From Caloranaerobacter ferrireducens (GTDB lineage: Bacteria > Bacillota > Clostridia > Tissierellales > Thermohalobacteraceae), in contig NZ_MDJR01000001.1 in assembly GCF_001730685.1 (NCBI RefSeq), positions 744,001 through 808,000 on the forward strand: DNA of 64,000 bases, in the 5' to 3' direction. The notes beneath the pieces were generated by a model. The model had not been told where the DNA came from and did not search any database. It saw nothing but the letters and a program-made list of their open reading frames with translations. Positions 1 through 7,731 of this stretch are shown one piece after another. The position numbers and the translations under genes were made by a program. The number at the start of each line of letters is the position of its first letter. Position 1 is the stretch's first letter.

Positions 1-300
1 ACGGGAATCAGTGGTAAAACTGCTATGGTTGTTGGAGAAAAAATCAAAAATATTTCAGAATTTCACCAAGTAATATGCATAACTCATTTGCCACAGATTG
101 CTGTACTTGGAGATGTACATTTTTACATAGAGAAAAAAGAAATAAAAGGTAAAGTGGTAGCAAAAATAAGTAAATTAAGTTATGAAGAAAGAGTTGATGA
201 AATTTCAAGACTTCTAGGTGGTACTAAAATAACAGAAATGACGAAAAGATTAGCAGATGAAATGTTAATGGTGAACAAGAAGAAAAATAAAGTATCCTAA
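1..300 (+). CDS. recN: DNA repair protein RecN, C-terminal fragment
   Basis: The reading frame is open from base 1 and stops at 300, giving the last 99 residues of a much longer protein cut by the window edge. It contains the RecN C-terminal ATPase block: a TGISG stretch, then VICITHLPQIAVLGD, the conserved region after Walker B. It ends with the EISRLLGG and ITEMTKRLADEML tail typical of RecN. RecN is an SMC-like ATPase that gathers DNA double-strand breaks for recombination repair. The following genes spoIVB and spo0A reproduce the Bacillus/Clostridium order recN-spoIVB-spo0A, which supports the call. The stop codon lies inside the loop of the gene's own terminator. Confidence 0.95.
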   Translation, partial: TGISGKTAMVVGEKIKNISEFHQVICITHLPQIAVLGDVHFYIEKKEIKGKVVAKISKLSYEERVDEISRLLGGTKITEMTKRLADEMLMVNKKKNKVS

Positions 301-319
301 TATTGGATACTTTTTTTTT
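289..319 (+). terminator. Intrinsic terminator of recN
   Basis: A stem AAAGTATCC / GGATACTTT (289-297 with 305-313) with a 7-nt loop is followed by a run of T. It overlaps the recN stop codon. Repeat copy 1 begins directly after the T-tract. Confidence 0.85.
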
Positions 320-433
320 ATAATCCATAGGAAATTATATTCCTTACTAAATAATGGATAAATTAGAATATAATTTCCATAATGGATTTCAACAAAATCT
401 TCCTAAACTTATTTGAATCGAAGATTTTGTTTT
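320..433 (+). repeat. Dispersed two-hairpin repeat, copy 1
   Basis: This is an intergenic element of about 114 bp. Stem-loop 1 pairs AATCCATAGGAAATTATAT (from 322) with ATATAATTTCC and AATGGATT (about 368-389). Stem-loop 2 pairs AACAAAATCTTC (391-402) with GAAGATTTTGTT (420-431). Six further related copies occur in the window. The element starts immediately after the recN terminator T-tract, in the same orientation as the flanking genes. The rest of the 300-645 gap holds an AT-rich spoIVB leader. Confidence 0.8.
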
Positions 434-564
434 CCAATAAATCGGAAAAAAAGAATTTAGTTAACAAATTTCTTAATTATTATATAACATATTTATAAAC
501 AAAAAAGTTCAAATTAAATATACAGATATATTTTTGATATTGTATGCTAGATTATAGAGGTTTT

Positions 565-596
565 ATTCTTCTATATATTCTAATATATAGAAGAAT
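565..596 (+). other. Perfect stem-loop in the spoIVB upstream region
   Basis: ATTCTTCTATATAT (565-578) is perfectly complementary to ATATATAGAAGAAT (583-596) across a 4-nt loop. No T-tract follows, so it is not an obvious terminator. It lies about 50 bp before the spoIVB start and could be a leader hairpin or an operator. A function is not shown. Confidence 0.45.
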
Positions 597-644
597 ATCT
601 ATATACATTAATTGAGTATTATTCATATAAGGGGAAATGGGAGT

Positions 645-1958
645 GTGATTTTTTTGTACAATTTAAGAAAAAGATTAATTGGGATATTTCTAATATTATT
701 ACTATTTATAATTATCTTTGAAAGTTATATGTACTACCATTTTCCCTCTCAAATAGAAATAATAGAAGGAGAAAAAAGTGACTTTAAAATATCATTTCCA
801 TTTACGATAGATAATATAGGAAAATTAGAAAAAATAATTATCTTAAAAAGAAAGTATGATAAGGATATATTAAAAAAACGGTATGAAATCCAGTCCTTAA
901 CAAAGGGCAAAAGTAATATAAAAATAAAGTTATTAGGCTTTCTACCATTAAAGAATATTGAAGTAAATGTTATAGATAAAGTTTACCTTATGCCAGGTGG
1001 ACATTCAATAGGAGTTAAACTTGATACTAAAGGTGTAATTGTTGTAGCTTTTTCAGATATAATAGGACAGGATGGTAAAAAACATAATCCTGCAAAAGAA
1101 GCAGGAATTAAAAAAGGAGATGTTATTTTAGAAATTAATGGAGTGAAAGTAAAAGATTCAGACCATGTAATTGAGCTTTTAAATAACACAAAAAATGAAA
1201 CTATAAACGTAAAGATTGAGAGAAAAGGTAAGATATTTACTACAGAAGTTAAACTAGTAAAAAATAAAGATGAGAAACAGTTCAAGTTAGGAGCATGGAT
1301 AAGAGATAAAACTGCTGGAATTGGAACATTAACTTTTTTTGATCCAAAAACAAAAATTTTTGGAGCATTAGGACATGGAATTACAGATTTAGATACAGGA
1401 TTTTTATTACCTGTAGAAAATGGACAAATAATGACAGCTAGAGTATCATCTGTTCAACAAGGTAAAAAAGGGTTGCCGGGAGAATTGAGAGGTATTTTCT
1501 TTGAATCTGAAGATAAAATAGGGGAAATAGAAAAAAATACTAAATTTGGTATATATGGAGTTTTACAAAAAGATATTAGTAACAATCTGTATAACAAACC
1601 TTTACCAATTGGTTTACAAAGTGAAGTTAGAGAAGGTAAGGCTTATATTTTAACAACAATAGAAGATGAAAAAATAAATAAATTTGAAGTAGAGATAATA
1701 AAAGCTCAAAGACAGTTGGTTCCAAGTCAAAAAAGTATGATAATTAAAGTAACAGATAAGAAATTGCTAAAAAAAACAGGCGGTATAGTACAGGGAATGA
1801 GTGGAAGCCCTATAATACAGGATGGGAAAATAATTGGTGCAGTTACACATGTTTTTATAAATGATCCTACAAAAGGTTATGGTCTTTACATTGAATGGAT
1901 GTTAAAACAATCAGGTATAAAATATACAAATAATAAAGAATTTGCACAAGTAAATTAA
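645..1958 (+). CDS. spoIVB: SpoIVB serine peptidase (stage IV sporulation protein B)
   Basis: SpoIVB is secreted into the intermembrane space of the forespore, where it cleaves SpoIVFA and so triggers SpoIVFB processing of pro-sigma-K. Visible parts are an N-terminal membrane anchor or signal segment (IGIFLILLLFIIIF), a PDZ domain around AGIKKGDVILEINGVKV, and the S55 peptidase domain with the histidine in GALGHGITD and the serine in GMSGSPIIQDG. It is about 437 residues, normal for the family. I prefer GTG 645 (AAGGGG at 629-634); TTG 612 and TTG 654 are in frame and also possible. It is flanked by recN and spo0A, the conserved order. Confidence 0.95.
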   Translation: MIFLYNLRKRLIGIFLILLLFIIIFESYMYYHFPSQIEIIEGEKSDFKISFPFTIDNIGKLEKIIILKRKYDKDILKKRYEIQSLTKGKSNIKIKLLGFLPLKNIEVNVIDKVYLMPGGHSIGVKLDTKGVIVVAFSDIIGQDGKKHNPAKEAGIKKGDVILEINGVKVKDSDHVIELLNNTKNETINVKIERKGKIFTTEVKLVKNKDEKQFKLGAWIRDKTAGIGTLTFFDPKTKIFGALGHGITDLDTGFLLPVENGQIMTARVSSVQQGKKGLPGELRGIFFESEDKIGEIEKNTKFGIYGVLQKDISNNLYNKPLPIGLQSEVREGKAYILTTIEDEKINKFEVEIIKAQRQLVPSQKSMIIKVTDKKLLKKTGGIVQGMSGSPIIQDGKIIGAVTHVFINDPTKGYGLYIEWMLKQSGIKYTNNKEFAQVN

Positions 1959-1985
1959 GATATGGGTATGCCATATCTTTTTTTT
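1958..1985 (+). terminator. Intrinsic terminator of spoIVB
   Basis: AAGATATGG / CCATATCTT stem (1958-1966 with 1972-1980) is followed by TTTTT, right after the spoIVB stop. It separates spoIVB from spo0A transcription. Confidence 0.85.
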
Positions 1986-2020
1986 ACAAATTTTGATTTA
2001 TACTAAATTTAGAAATATAG

Positions 2021-2049
2021 GAAGGATATATATAATTTTTGTCGAATAG
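2021..2049 (+). promoter_or_regulatory. Sigma-H-type promoter of spo0A overlapping a 0A box
   Basis: The -35 element GAAGGATAT (2021-2029) matches RnAGGAwWW. After an 11-nt spacer the -10 element GTCGAATAG (2041-2049) matches the core RnnGAAT. The -10 is embedded in TTGTCGAA (2039-2046), a perfect Spo0A box. In Bacillus subtilis the sporulation promoter of spo0A is sigma-H dependent and controlled by Spo0A~P, so both motifs fit an autoregulatory loop. The predicted start of transcription lies about 2055, upstream of the AGGGGGAA ribosome binding site. Confidence 0.65.
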
Positions 2050-2083
2050 TAAAAAGAAAATAAATAATTCAGGGGGAAATAAA

Positions 2084-2890
2084 GTGGAAAATCAAAAAAT
2101 CAGAATAGCAATTGCTGATGATAATAAAGATTTTTGTAATATTTTACATGAATTTTTACTAACACAGAATGATGTAGAAGTTGTTGGTGTAGCAAAAGAT
2201 GGTTTAGAAGCTTTAGAATTAATAGAGAATAAGTTGCCAGACGTATTAATTTTAGATATAATTATGCCACATCTTGATGGTTTAGGGGTACTAGAAAAGT
2301 TACATACTTTAGAATTAGATAAATTCCCTAAAATAATAGTTTTATCTGCAGTTGGACAGGATAAGATAACTCAAAGAGCAATAGCTTTGGGAGCAGATTA
2401 TTATGTAGTAAAACCTTTTAACTTTGATGTATTTATAAAGAGAATAAGACAGTTAACAGGTTCAATACCAGCTATTGTAGAGAAAAGAAAACAAGTAGAT
2501 TTGAAACCTAGTTTTATTAATCCTGTGAATAATGGTAAAAGTCTTGAAGCTAAAATCACAAATATAATTCATGAGATTGGGGTTCCAGCTCATATTAAAG
2601 GTTATTTGTATTTAAGAGATGCTATAGGTATGGTAGTAGAAAATGTAGAATTACTAAGTGCAGTTACAAAGCAATTATATCCTTCTATAGCTAAAAAATA
2701 TAATACTACTCCTAGCAGAGTTGAAAGAGCCATAAGACATGCTATTGAAGTAGCTTGGAGTAGAGGTAAAATAGATACTATAAATAACTTATTTGGGTAT
2801 ACCGTACATAATGAAAAGGGAAAACCTACAAATAGCGAATTTATAGCAATGGTAGCTGATAAACTAAGATTAGAAGAAAAAATTTCATAA
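2084..2890 (+). CDS. spo0A: Sporulation master regulator Spo0A
   Basis: Spo0A is a response regulator that, once phosphorylated, binds 0A boxes and commits the cell to sporulation. The receiver domain (about 1-120) has the acidic pair D12-D13, the phospho-acceptor D58 in [12 protein letters not shown], the S/T position in VLSAVG and the lysine in VVKPF. The C-terminal effector domain carries the recognition helix [23 protein letters not shown] 2084 follows AGGGGGAA at 2071 with good spacing and gives 268 residues, close to the usual length. A TTG at 2039 would extend it by 15 residues, but that codon lies inside the promoter and 0A box. Confidence 0.98.
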   Translation: MENQKIRIAIADDNKDFCNILHEFLLTQNDVEVVGVAKDGLEALELIENKLPDVLILDIIMPHLDGLGVLEKLHTLELDKFPKIIVLSAVGQDKITQRAIALGADYYVVKPFNFDVFIKRIRQLTGSIPAIVEKRKQVDLKPSFINPVNNGKSLEAKITNIIHEIGVPAHIKGYLYLRDAIGMVVENVELLSAVTKQLYPSIAKKYNTTPSRVERAIRHAIEVAWSRGKIDTINNLFGYTVHNEKGKPTNSEFIAMVADKLRLEEKIS

Positions 2891-2914
2891 ATTTAAAATA
2901 TAAAAAACATAATT

Positions 2915-2963
2915 ACACTTTCAGGTATTGTTGTAATTACAATACTTTGAAGGTGTTTTTTTT
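2915..2963 (+). terminator. Intrinsic terminator of spo0A
   Basis: A long hairpin starts with ACACTTTCA, with inner arms GTATTGT / ACAATAC, and closes with AAGGTGT followed by a T-run around 2956-2963. It lies 25 bp after the spo0A stop. Confidence 0.8.
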
Positions 2964-3037
2964 GTGTTTCTAAATAATGAAATTGGTATTATTTATTAAA
3001 AATGATAGATAATAATAATAAGATATGGAGGTAGAAA

Positions 3038-4159
3038 ATGAGTATAAAAGGAATTGTAAAAAAAGACAAAAAAACTAAAAGACTTATATATAAATTAAGC
3101 CCTGGGGATATAGCATTATTATGTCATGAAGACATTGATGAAATAGCAGCTGAAGCATTAATAAAATCAAAAGTAAAATGTATTATAAATACAGAAAAAA
3201 CTATAACAGGTTATTATCCTAATAGTGGCCCATTGAAATTACTTAGAAGTAAAATTCCTATATATGAAATAGAAGATAAAAACATATTTAACATAGTAGA
3301 AGATGGTGGGATTATAGAGATAAGGAACAACAAATTATTCTACTTAAATGAATGTATAGGTAAATGTAGATTGATTGAAAAAGATGAAATATTAAAATTA
3401 TATGATTTAGGTTGCAAAAATTTTGATATGAAATTGAATGATTTTATAGATAATACTATTTTTTATGCAAAAAAAGAAAAAAATTGGATAACTAACAAAA
3501 TTGATTTACCAGAAGTAGAAACATTGATAAAAAATAAACATGTACTAGTGGTTGTAAGAGGTAATGGTTATAAAGAAGATTTAAGAGCAATCTTTGATTA
3601 TGTGAAAAGTAAGAAACCAGTATTAATTGGAGTTGATGGTGGAGGTGATGCTTTACTAGAATTTGGATTAATACCAGATATAGTTATTGGCGATTTAGAT
3701 AGTGTTAGTGATAAATGTTTACGATTATGCAAAGAAATTATAGTTCATGCATATCCTAATGGATATGCACCAGGTTTGGCACGTATAAAAGAAAAGGGTT
3801 TAGAAGCGAAAATATTTTCTTCAGTAGGTACAAGTGAAGATATAGCAATGCTATTAGCTTATAATTATGGTGCAGAATTAATTGTTGCAGTAGGTACACA
3901 TAATTGCATGATAGATTTTTTAGAAAAAGGTAGGAAAGGTATGGGAAGTACTTTTCTAGTTAGAACCAAAATTGGTTCTAAACTTGTTGATGCTAAAGGA
4001 ATAAATAAATTATATGATGAAAAGTTAAATATAAAATATTATATTTATCTGGGTTTATCTGCTTTGCTACCAATTTATATATTAAGTATGTTATCTTTAC
4101 CGATAAAAACGATGTTAAATCAAATAAGTATTCGTATTAAGATGCTTATAGGATTGTAA
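3038..4159 (+). CDS. steA: SteA-like protein (thiamine-pyrophosphokinase-like fold)
   Basis: The 373-residue protein has a central thiamine-pyrophosphokinase-like core: GVDGGGDALLEFG, then PDIVIGDLDSVSD, then a GTSEDIAMLLAY helix and a KGMGSTFLVR turn. A hydrophobic segment near the C-terminus (about 337-357, YLGLSALLPIYILSML) probably anchors it in the membrane. This layout fits the SteA family, known in Corynebacterium as a cytokinetic-ring protein acting with SteB on septal peptidoglycan hydrolysis. Start ATG 3038 follows GGAGG. The next gene, 12 bp on, is SteB-like. A true pyrophosphokinase activity is unlikely because of the membrane anchor and the context, but cannot be excluded. Confidence 0.75.
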   Translation: MSIKGIVKKDKKTKRLIYKLSPGDIALLCHEDIDEIAAEALIKSKVKCIINTEKTITGYYPNSGPLKLLRSKIPIYEIEDKNIFNIVEDGGIIEIRNNKLFYLNECIGKCRLIEKDEILKLYDLGCKNFDMKLNDFIDNTIFYAKKEKNWITNKIDLPEVETLIKNKHVLVVVRGNGYKEDLRAIFDYVKSKKPVLIGVDGGGDALLEFGLIPDIVIGDLDSVSDKCLRLCKEIIVHAYPNGYAPGLARIKEKGLEAKIFSSVGTSEDIAMLLAYNYGAELIVAVGTHNCMIDFLEKGRKGMGSTFLVRTKIGSKLVDAKGINKLYDEKLNIKYYIYLGLSALLPIYILSMLSLPIKTMLNQISIRIKMLIGL

Positions 4160-4171
4160 GGAGTGTTAAAT

Positions 4172-4882
4172 TTGTATCAAAATATAAAAAATAATATTAT
4201 AACAATAATATCAATATTCATATCTTTAAGCGTTGGTATATATATAGGGTATATAATAGATTTACAAAGCAGTGTGTTAGAGACTGATGAAAAACTAATT
4301 AACTTAATAGAGAAACAAATTTTATATTTAGAATCTGAGAACAAGTTGTTAAGAAAACAAGTATTAGGCCAAAATAATGTTGATTATTTAGCAAAGAATA
4401 TATTCTCTAATATAAGTTTAAAAAAGTTAATTAATGTACATATTACTTTTATAAGTTATGAGGAAGAGTTTAGTTATGATGAATTATTTAAATATATTAA
4501 AGAATTAGAAGTTAATAATATAGATGTTATTACTTTGAAGAATATATTAATAAAAGAGATAAGTGAATCAGCTAACTTAAAAAAAATGTACAATAATAAG
4601 GATGTTTTTAAAGTATATATTAAGAAATGTTTAAAAGGTTTATTTAGCAATATATTATATAATTCAAATAATATTAGGTCTAAAGAATTATCTGTTAATG
4701 ATAATAAGAAGTATAAAAATATTATTGTATTTATAAAAAATAGTGAATCTAATAAGATAGCTTTTGTAGAAGAAATAACTGAAGAAGTATTAATACAAAT
4801 GTGTAAAGAAAGAGAATTACCTTTGATAATCATTCAAAAAGAAAGTCAAGATAGTACTAAACAAGTTTTTATAAAGAAATGA
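4172..4882 (+). CDS. SteB/MctB-like (DUF3186-type) membrane protein
   Basis: The N-terminal segment NNIITIISIFISLSVGIYIGY is a single membrane helix. It is followed by a coiled-coil-prone stretch (EKQILYLESENKLLRKQV) and an outside alpha/beta-looking domain. This is the layout of the actinobacterial MctB/SteB family (named copper transporter, DUF3186). The gene follows the SteA-like gene by 12 bp, as in the actinobacterial pair. TTG 4172 lies 8 nt after AAGGAG; GTG 4163 is inside the ribosome binding site. The C-terminal half is poorly conserved and lysine-rich. The family call rests on the N-terminus and synteny, not on a search. Confidence 0.6.
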   Translation: MYQNIKNNIITIISIFISLSVGIYIGYIIDLQSSVLETDEKLINLIEKQILYLESENKLLRKQVLGQNNVDYLAKNIFSNISLKKLINVHITFISYEEEFSYDELFKYIKELEVNNIDVITLKNILIKEISESANLKKMYNNKDVFKVYIKKCLKGLFSNILYNSNNIRSKELSVNDNKKYKNIIVFIKNSESNKIAFVEEITEEVLIQMCKERELPLIIIQKESQDSTKQVFIKK

Positions 4883-4936
4883 AATTAGATTTAAAGAAAA
4901 ATCTGAAATTCTTTTAAAGAAATTTGGGGGTTAGAA

Positions 4937-5614
4937 ATGTCTATTGAAAAAAAAATAATAGCTGTAATACCAGTTTACAATGAAGTAGATAAAATATACG
5001 ATACTGTTATTAGTGTAAAAAAAATATCATTAATTAATAAGATTATTGTAGTTGATGATGGTTCAAATGATGGGACAATTGAAAAAATAAAAGATTTAGA
5101 TATAGATATTATAGTACTTGATAAAAATTATGGTAAAGGGCATGCTATTAAAGTAGCTATTCAGAATTTAGATTTTGATTATCTTGTATTAGTAGATGGA
5201 GATTTGGGATTTTCTGCAATTGAGATTTCCAAATTAATAAATCCAGTAATTGAAAATAAAGCAGATTTTACAATAGCAAAGTTCAGTAGTAGTAAAAAGG
5301 GAGGAGTTGGATTAGTAAAAAATCTTGCAAAATTTGGGGTTTATTTTTTCACTGGTAAAATGATAAAAACTTCATTATCTGGACAGAGAGTATATAAAAA
5401 AGAAGTAATAAATGATATTTCATATATACCTGACAATTATGGGATTGAAGTAGCTATGACGATAAGCGCACTTAATAAAGGGTACAGATTGTTAGAAATA
5501 GATGTTGATATGTCACATAGAGAAACTGGTAGAAATTTAGGTGGATTTATTCATAGAGGAAAGCAGTTTATAGATATTTTATATACGTTATTTGTTTTGC
5601 TTACTAGAAGGTGA
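4937..5614 (+). CDS. Family 2 glycosyltransferase
   Basis: The GT2 fold is shown by VIPVYNEVDKI at the N-terminus, VVDDGSNDGT (nucleotide-binding aspartates) near residues 38-47 and LVLVDGDLGF (metal-binding DxD region) near 86-95. There is no clear membrane helix except a short hydrophobic C-terminus (FIDILYTLFVLLTRR). At 225 residues it is a short, single-domain enzyme of the dolichol-phosphate-mannose-synthase-like type. It sits between the SteA/SteB-like pair and a membrane sugar-phosphate transferase, suggesting a shared role in envelope glycopolymer synthesis. The substrate cannot be read from the sequence. Confidence 0.85.
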   Translation: MSIEKKIIAVIPVYNEVDKIYDTVISVKKISLINKIIVVDDGSNDGTIEKIKDLDIDIIVLDKNYGKGHAIKVAIQNLDFDYLVLVDGDLGFSAIEISKLINPVIENKADFTIAKFSSSKKGGVGLVKNLAKFGVYFFTGKMIKTSLSGQRVYKKEVINDISYIPDNYGIEVAMTISALNKGYRLLEIDVDMSHRETGRNLGGFIHRGKQFIDILYTLFVLLTRR

Positions 5615-5618
5615 AATT

Positions 5619-6431
5619 ATGTTTCAAGAAAGAATACTAATTTTAATATTAAGTGTTATCTTATCACATTTCTTAATAAAAATTTTTTATAATTTATTTA
5701 AAAAAAATAATTTCTTATTTAGTAACTATGAATTACGAAAAATACCTTCATGTATGGGGATAGTCTTTGTTATTACACAGATTATTACATCCTTCTTAAG
5801 TATTATGTTAATAAAAATTAATTGTATAATTGTATTTTATTATTTAACATGTATGTTATTTATAGCAGTTATTAGTTTGCTAGATGATTTAGTTGGTGAT
5901 TGCAAAATTAAGGGGTTTAAAGGTCATATCTTAAATCTATTTAAAGGAAATGTTACAACAGGAGTATTAAAGGCGATAACAGGTTTCATATGTTCTTTTT
6001 TTATCTCTTATTTTATATCTACTGGTTTAAATGAATTAATGATTAATACAATTATATTAGTTTTATCTATAAATTTTATAAATTTATTGGATTTACGGCC
6101 AGGTAGAGCTGTAAAAATGACAATTATCTTGATTATTCCGCTATTATTAAGTCAATTGTCTAGAAATATTTTTATTTTAATGTCGACCTTAGGGTTTTTA
6201 GTTGTATATTTACCTAAAGATTTAAAAGGAAATATGATGTTAGGGGACATAGGTGCAAATACACTAGGATGGACGTTAGGAGTTCAATTAGTCATAAGTA
6301 TGGATTTAATGATAAAATTCATAGTCTTAATTTTACTTATAATCATACATATTATTGCTGAAAAATATTCTATTAGTAGAATAATTAAGAGTAATAGAAT
6401 ATTAAATTACATAGATCAATTAGGCAGATGA
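5619..6431 (+). CDS. MraY/WecA-like phospho-sugar transferase, membrane protein
   Basis: A polytopic membrane protein of 270 residues with about eight hydrophobic segments. Catalytic-type motifs of the polyprenyl-phosphate N-acetylhexosamine-1-phosphate transferase superfamily are present: AVISLLDDLVGD (the DD pair), NFINLLDLRPGRAVK and MLGDIGANTLGW. It is shorter than MraY (about 320), so it is a divergent member rather than MraY itself. ATG 5619 has AAGGTG 5 nt upstream; an ATG at 5592 would overlap the glycosyltransferase and lacks a site. The gene follows the GT2 gene by 4 bp, so the two are probably co-translated and act on a lipid-linked sugar. Confidence 0.75.
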   Translation: MFQERILILILSVILSHFLIKIFYNLFKKNNFLFSNYELRKIPSCMGIVFVITQIITSFLSIMLIKINCIIVFYYLTCMLFIAVISLLDDLVGDCKIKGFKGHILNLFKGNVTTGVLKAITGFICSFFISYFISTGLNELMINTIILVLSINFINLLDLRPGRAVKMTIILIIPLLLSQLSRNIFILMSTLGFLVVYLPKDLKGNMMLGDIGANTLGWTLGVQLVISMDLMIKFIVLILLIIIHIIAEKYSISRIIKSNRILNYIDQLGR

Positions 6432-6448
6432 TCAGGAGGTAGATAAAA

Positions 6449-7537
6449 CTGCTAAATATAAAAATTGGAAGTGTAGTAGATATAATACAACACTATAAGA
6501 AAATTACGATAGTAAAAGTGGAAGTAGAAAAAAAATTTTATAAAGCTATTAATTATATTGATATAACAGGTAATATAATGATTGGTGATGTTGTTGTATT
6601 AAATACAACTGCAATAGATTTAGATTTAGGTACTGGTGGTTATCATTTTATTGTATATAACATGAAGCTAAAGAAAAAAGAGAGTAAAAAAGATGGACAT
6701 ATTATAAAGTTAAGATATACACCTTTACAAATAAAATGTAAAACTGTTGAAGAGGAAGAGGGGTACAAGAAAGTATTCGAAACTTTTAGTTCTTTAGATA
6801 ATTTTATTGTAGTTGTAGGAACATTACATAGCATGCTAGCTCCTATAGCTTGTATGATAAAATGGTTAAAACCTGATGTGAAAATTAGCTATATAATGAC
6901 AGATGGAGGCGCTTTACCCATCCAATTTAGTAATACAGTACGTGAATTAAAAAGTAAATGTATAATAAGTAATACGATTACAATAGGTCATTCATTTGGA
7001 GGAGATTATGAATGTATTAATATTTATACTGGTTTGATAACTTCAAAATCAATTTTAAAAAGTGATGTAGCTATTATAACGATGGGGCCAGGCATTGTAG
7101 GTACAGGTACTAAATATGGTTTCAGTGGTACTGAACAAGCTTATATAATAGATGTTGTTAATAAATTTAAAGGAATTAGTTTTGCAGTACCAAGAATTAG
7201 TTTTAGTGATAGTAGATTAAGACATAGAGGGGTTAGTCATCATACGCTTACTGTATTAAGTGAATTAATGTATTCAAGAACTAATATTGTTCTTCCTATA
7301 TTAGAGAAAGAAAAGCTAAAATATATAATAAATCAAATAAAAAAATATAAAATAGATAAAAAACATAATATTTTTTTAGAAGATGGTAGGGATATAAAAA
7401 AAGCTTTTGAGTTTTATAATATTGATGTTACAACAATGGGAAGACATTTTTATGAAGACAAAGAATATTTTTATACATTAGGTGCAGTTGGCAAAAAAAT
7501 TGTTAGGTACCTTAATAATAACTTTACAAAAATATAA
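6449..7537 (+). CDS. DUF3866 family protein, probable CTG start
   Basis: A protein of about 362 residues of the DUF3866 family, recognised by VVLNTTAIDLDLGTGGYHFIVYNM, MLAPIACMIKW, YIMTDGGALP and the C-terminal RHRGVSHHT. Function is unknown. The first standard start in the frame is GTG 6518, but family members have about 20 more residues before EVEKKFYKAINY, and the frame is open back to 6443. AGGAGG (6434-6439) sits 9 nt before CTG 6449, and translation from there yields LLNIKIGSVVDIIQHY, which looks like the family N-terminus. I therefore place the start at CTG 6449. It probably belongs to the preceding membrane or sugar-transferase operon. Confidence 0.75.
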   Translation: MLNIKIGSVVDIIQHYKKITIVKVEVEKKFYKAINYIDITGNIMIGDVVVLNTTAIDLDLGTGGYHFIVYNMKLKKKESKKDGHIIKLRYTPLQIKCKTVEEEEGYKKVFETFSSLDNFIVVVGTLHSMLAPIACMIKWLKPDVKISYIMTDGGALPIQFSNTVRELKSKCIISNTITIGHSFGGDYECINIYTGLITSKSILKSDVAIITMGPGIVGTGTKYGFSGTEQAYIIDVVNKFKGISFAVPRISFSDSRLRHRGVSHHTLTVLSELMYSRTNIVLPILEKEKLKYIINQIKKYKIDKKHNIFLEDGRDIKKAFEFYNIDVTTMGRHFYEDKEYFYTLGAVGKKIVRYLNNNFTKI

Positions 7538-7586
7538 ACTTTATTAATAATATATATAAAGGAGTTTGACAGTAAAGCAAATTATT

Positions 7587-7679
7587 ATGAAAACAATGTT
7601 CATACGAAAAGAACTGAATTTTTTCAGGCATTTGATCTATTTTAATAGGTATAAAAAAATAAGTTTGTCAACAGTTTGA
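7587..7679 (+). CDS. Possible small basic ORF, about 30 residues (uncertain)
   Basis: An open frame encodes a short basic, aromatic peptide beginning MKTMFIRKELNFFRHLIYF. An in-frame TTG lies at 7566, directly after AAAGGAG (7558-7564), but only 1 nt separates them, which is too close for normal initiation; ATG 7587 is 22 nt away. No family is recognised. It may be a chance ORF in the nudF leader. Confidence 0.2.
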   Translation: MKTMFIRKELNFFRHLIYFNRYKKISLSTV

Positions 7680-7692
7680 TAACATATATAAA
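7665..7692 (+). promoter_or_regulatory. Candidate sigma-A promoter of the Nudix gene
   Basis: TTGTCA (7665-7670), a 16-nt spacer and TATAAA (7687-7692) give 5/6 matches in each box. They sit about 40 nt before the ATG at 7732. Confidence 0.4.
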
Positions 7693-7731
7693 AGAATATT
7701 AATAAATATATTGAGAAGGAAGGAGAACATT

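Noticed and set aside
983-1285. Minus-strand ORF of 100 codons opposite spoIVB
   Set aside because: It is a shadow of the real gene in another frame, with no ribosome binding site and Pro/Ser-rich nonsense composition. Other such antisense ORFs across the window were treated the same.
2039-2083. TTG 2039 as the start of Spo0A
   Set aside because: It adds 15 residues not seen in the family and lies inside the sigma-H -10 and 0A box; GTG 2084 has a strong ribosome binding site and the normal N-terminus.
7566-7588. TTGACA at 7566 as a promoter -35 box
   Set aside because: No usable -10 sequence lies 16-18 nt downstream; the pair at 7665-7692 fits better.
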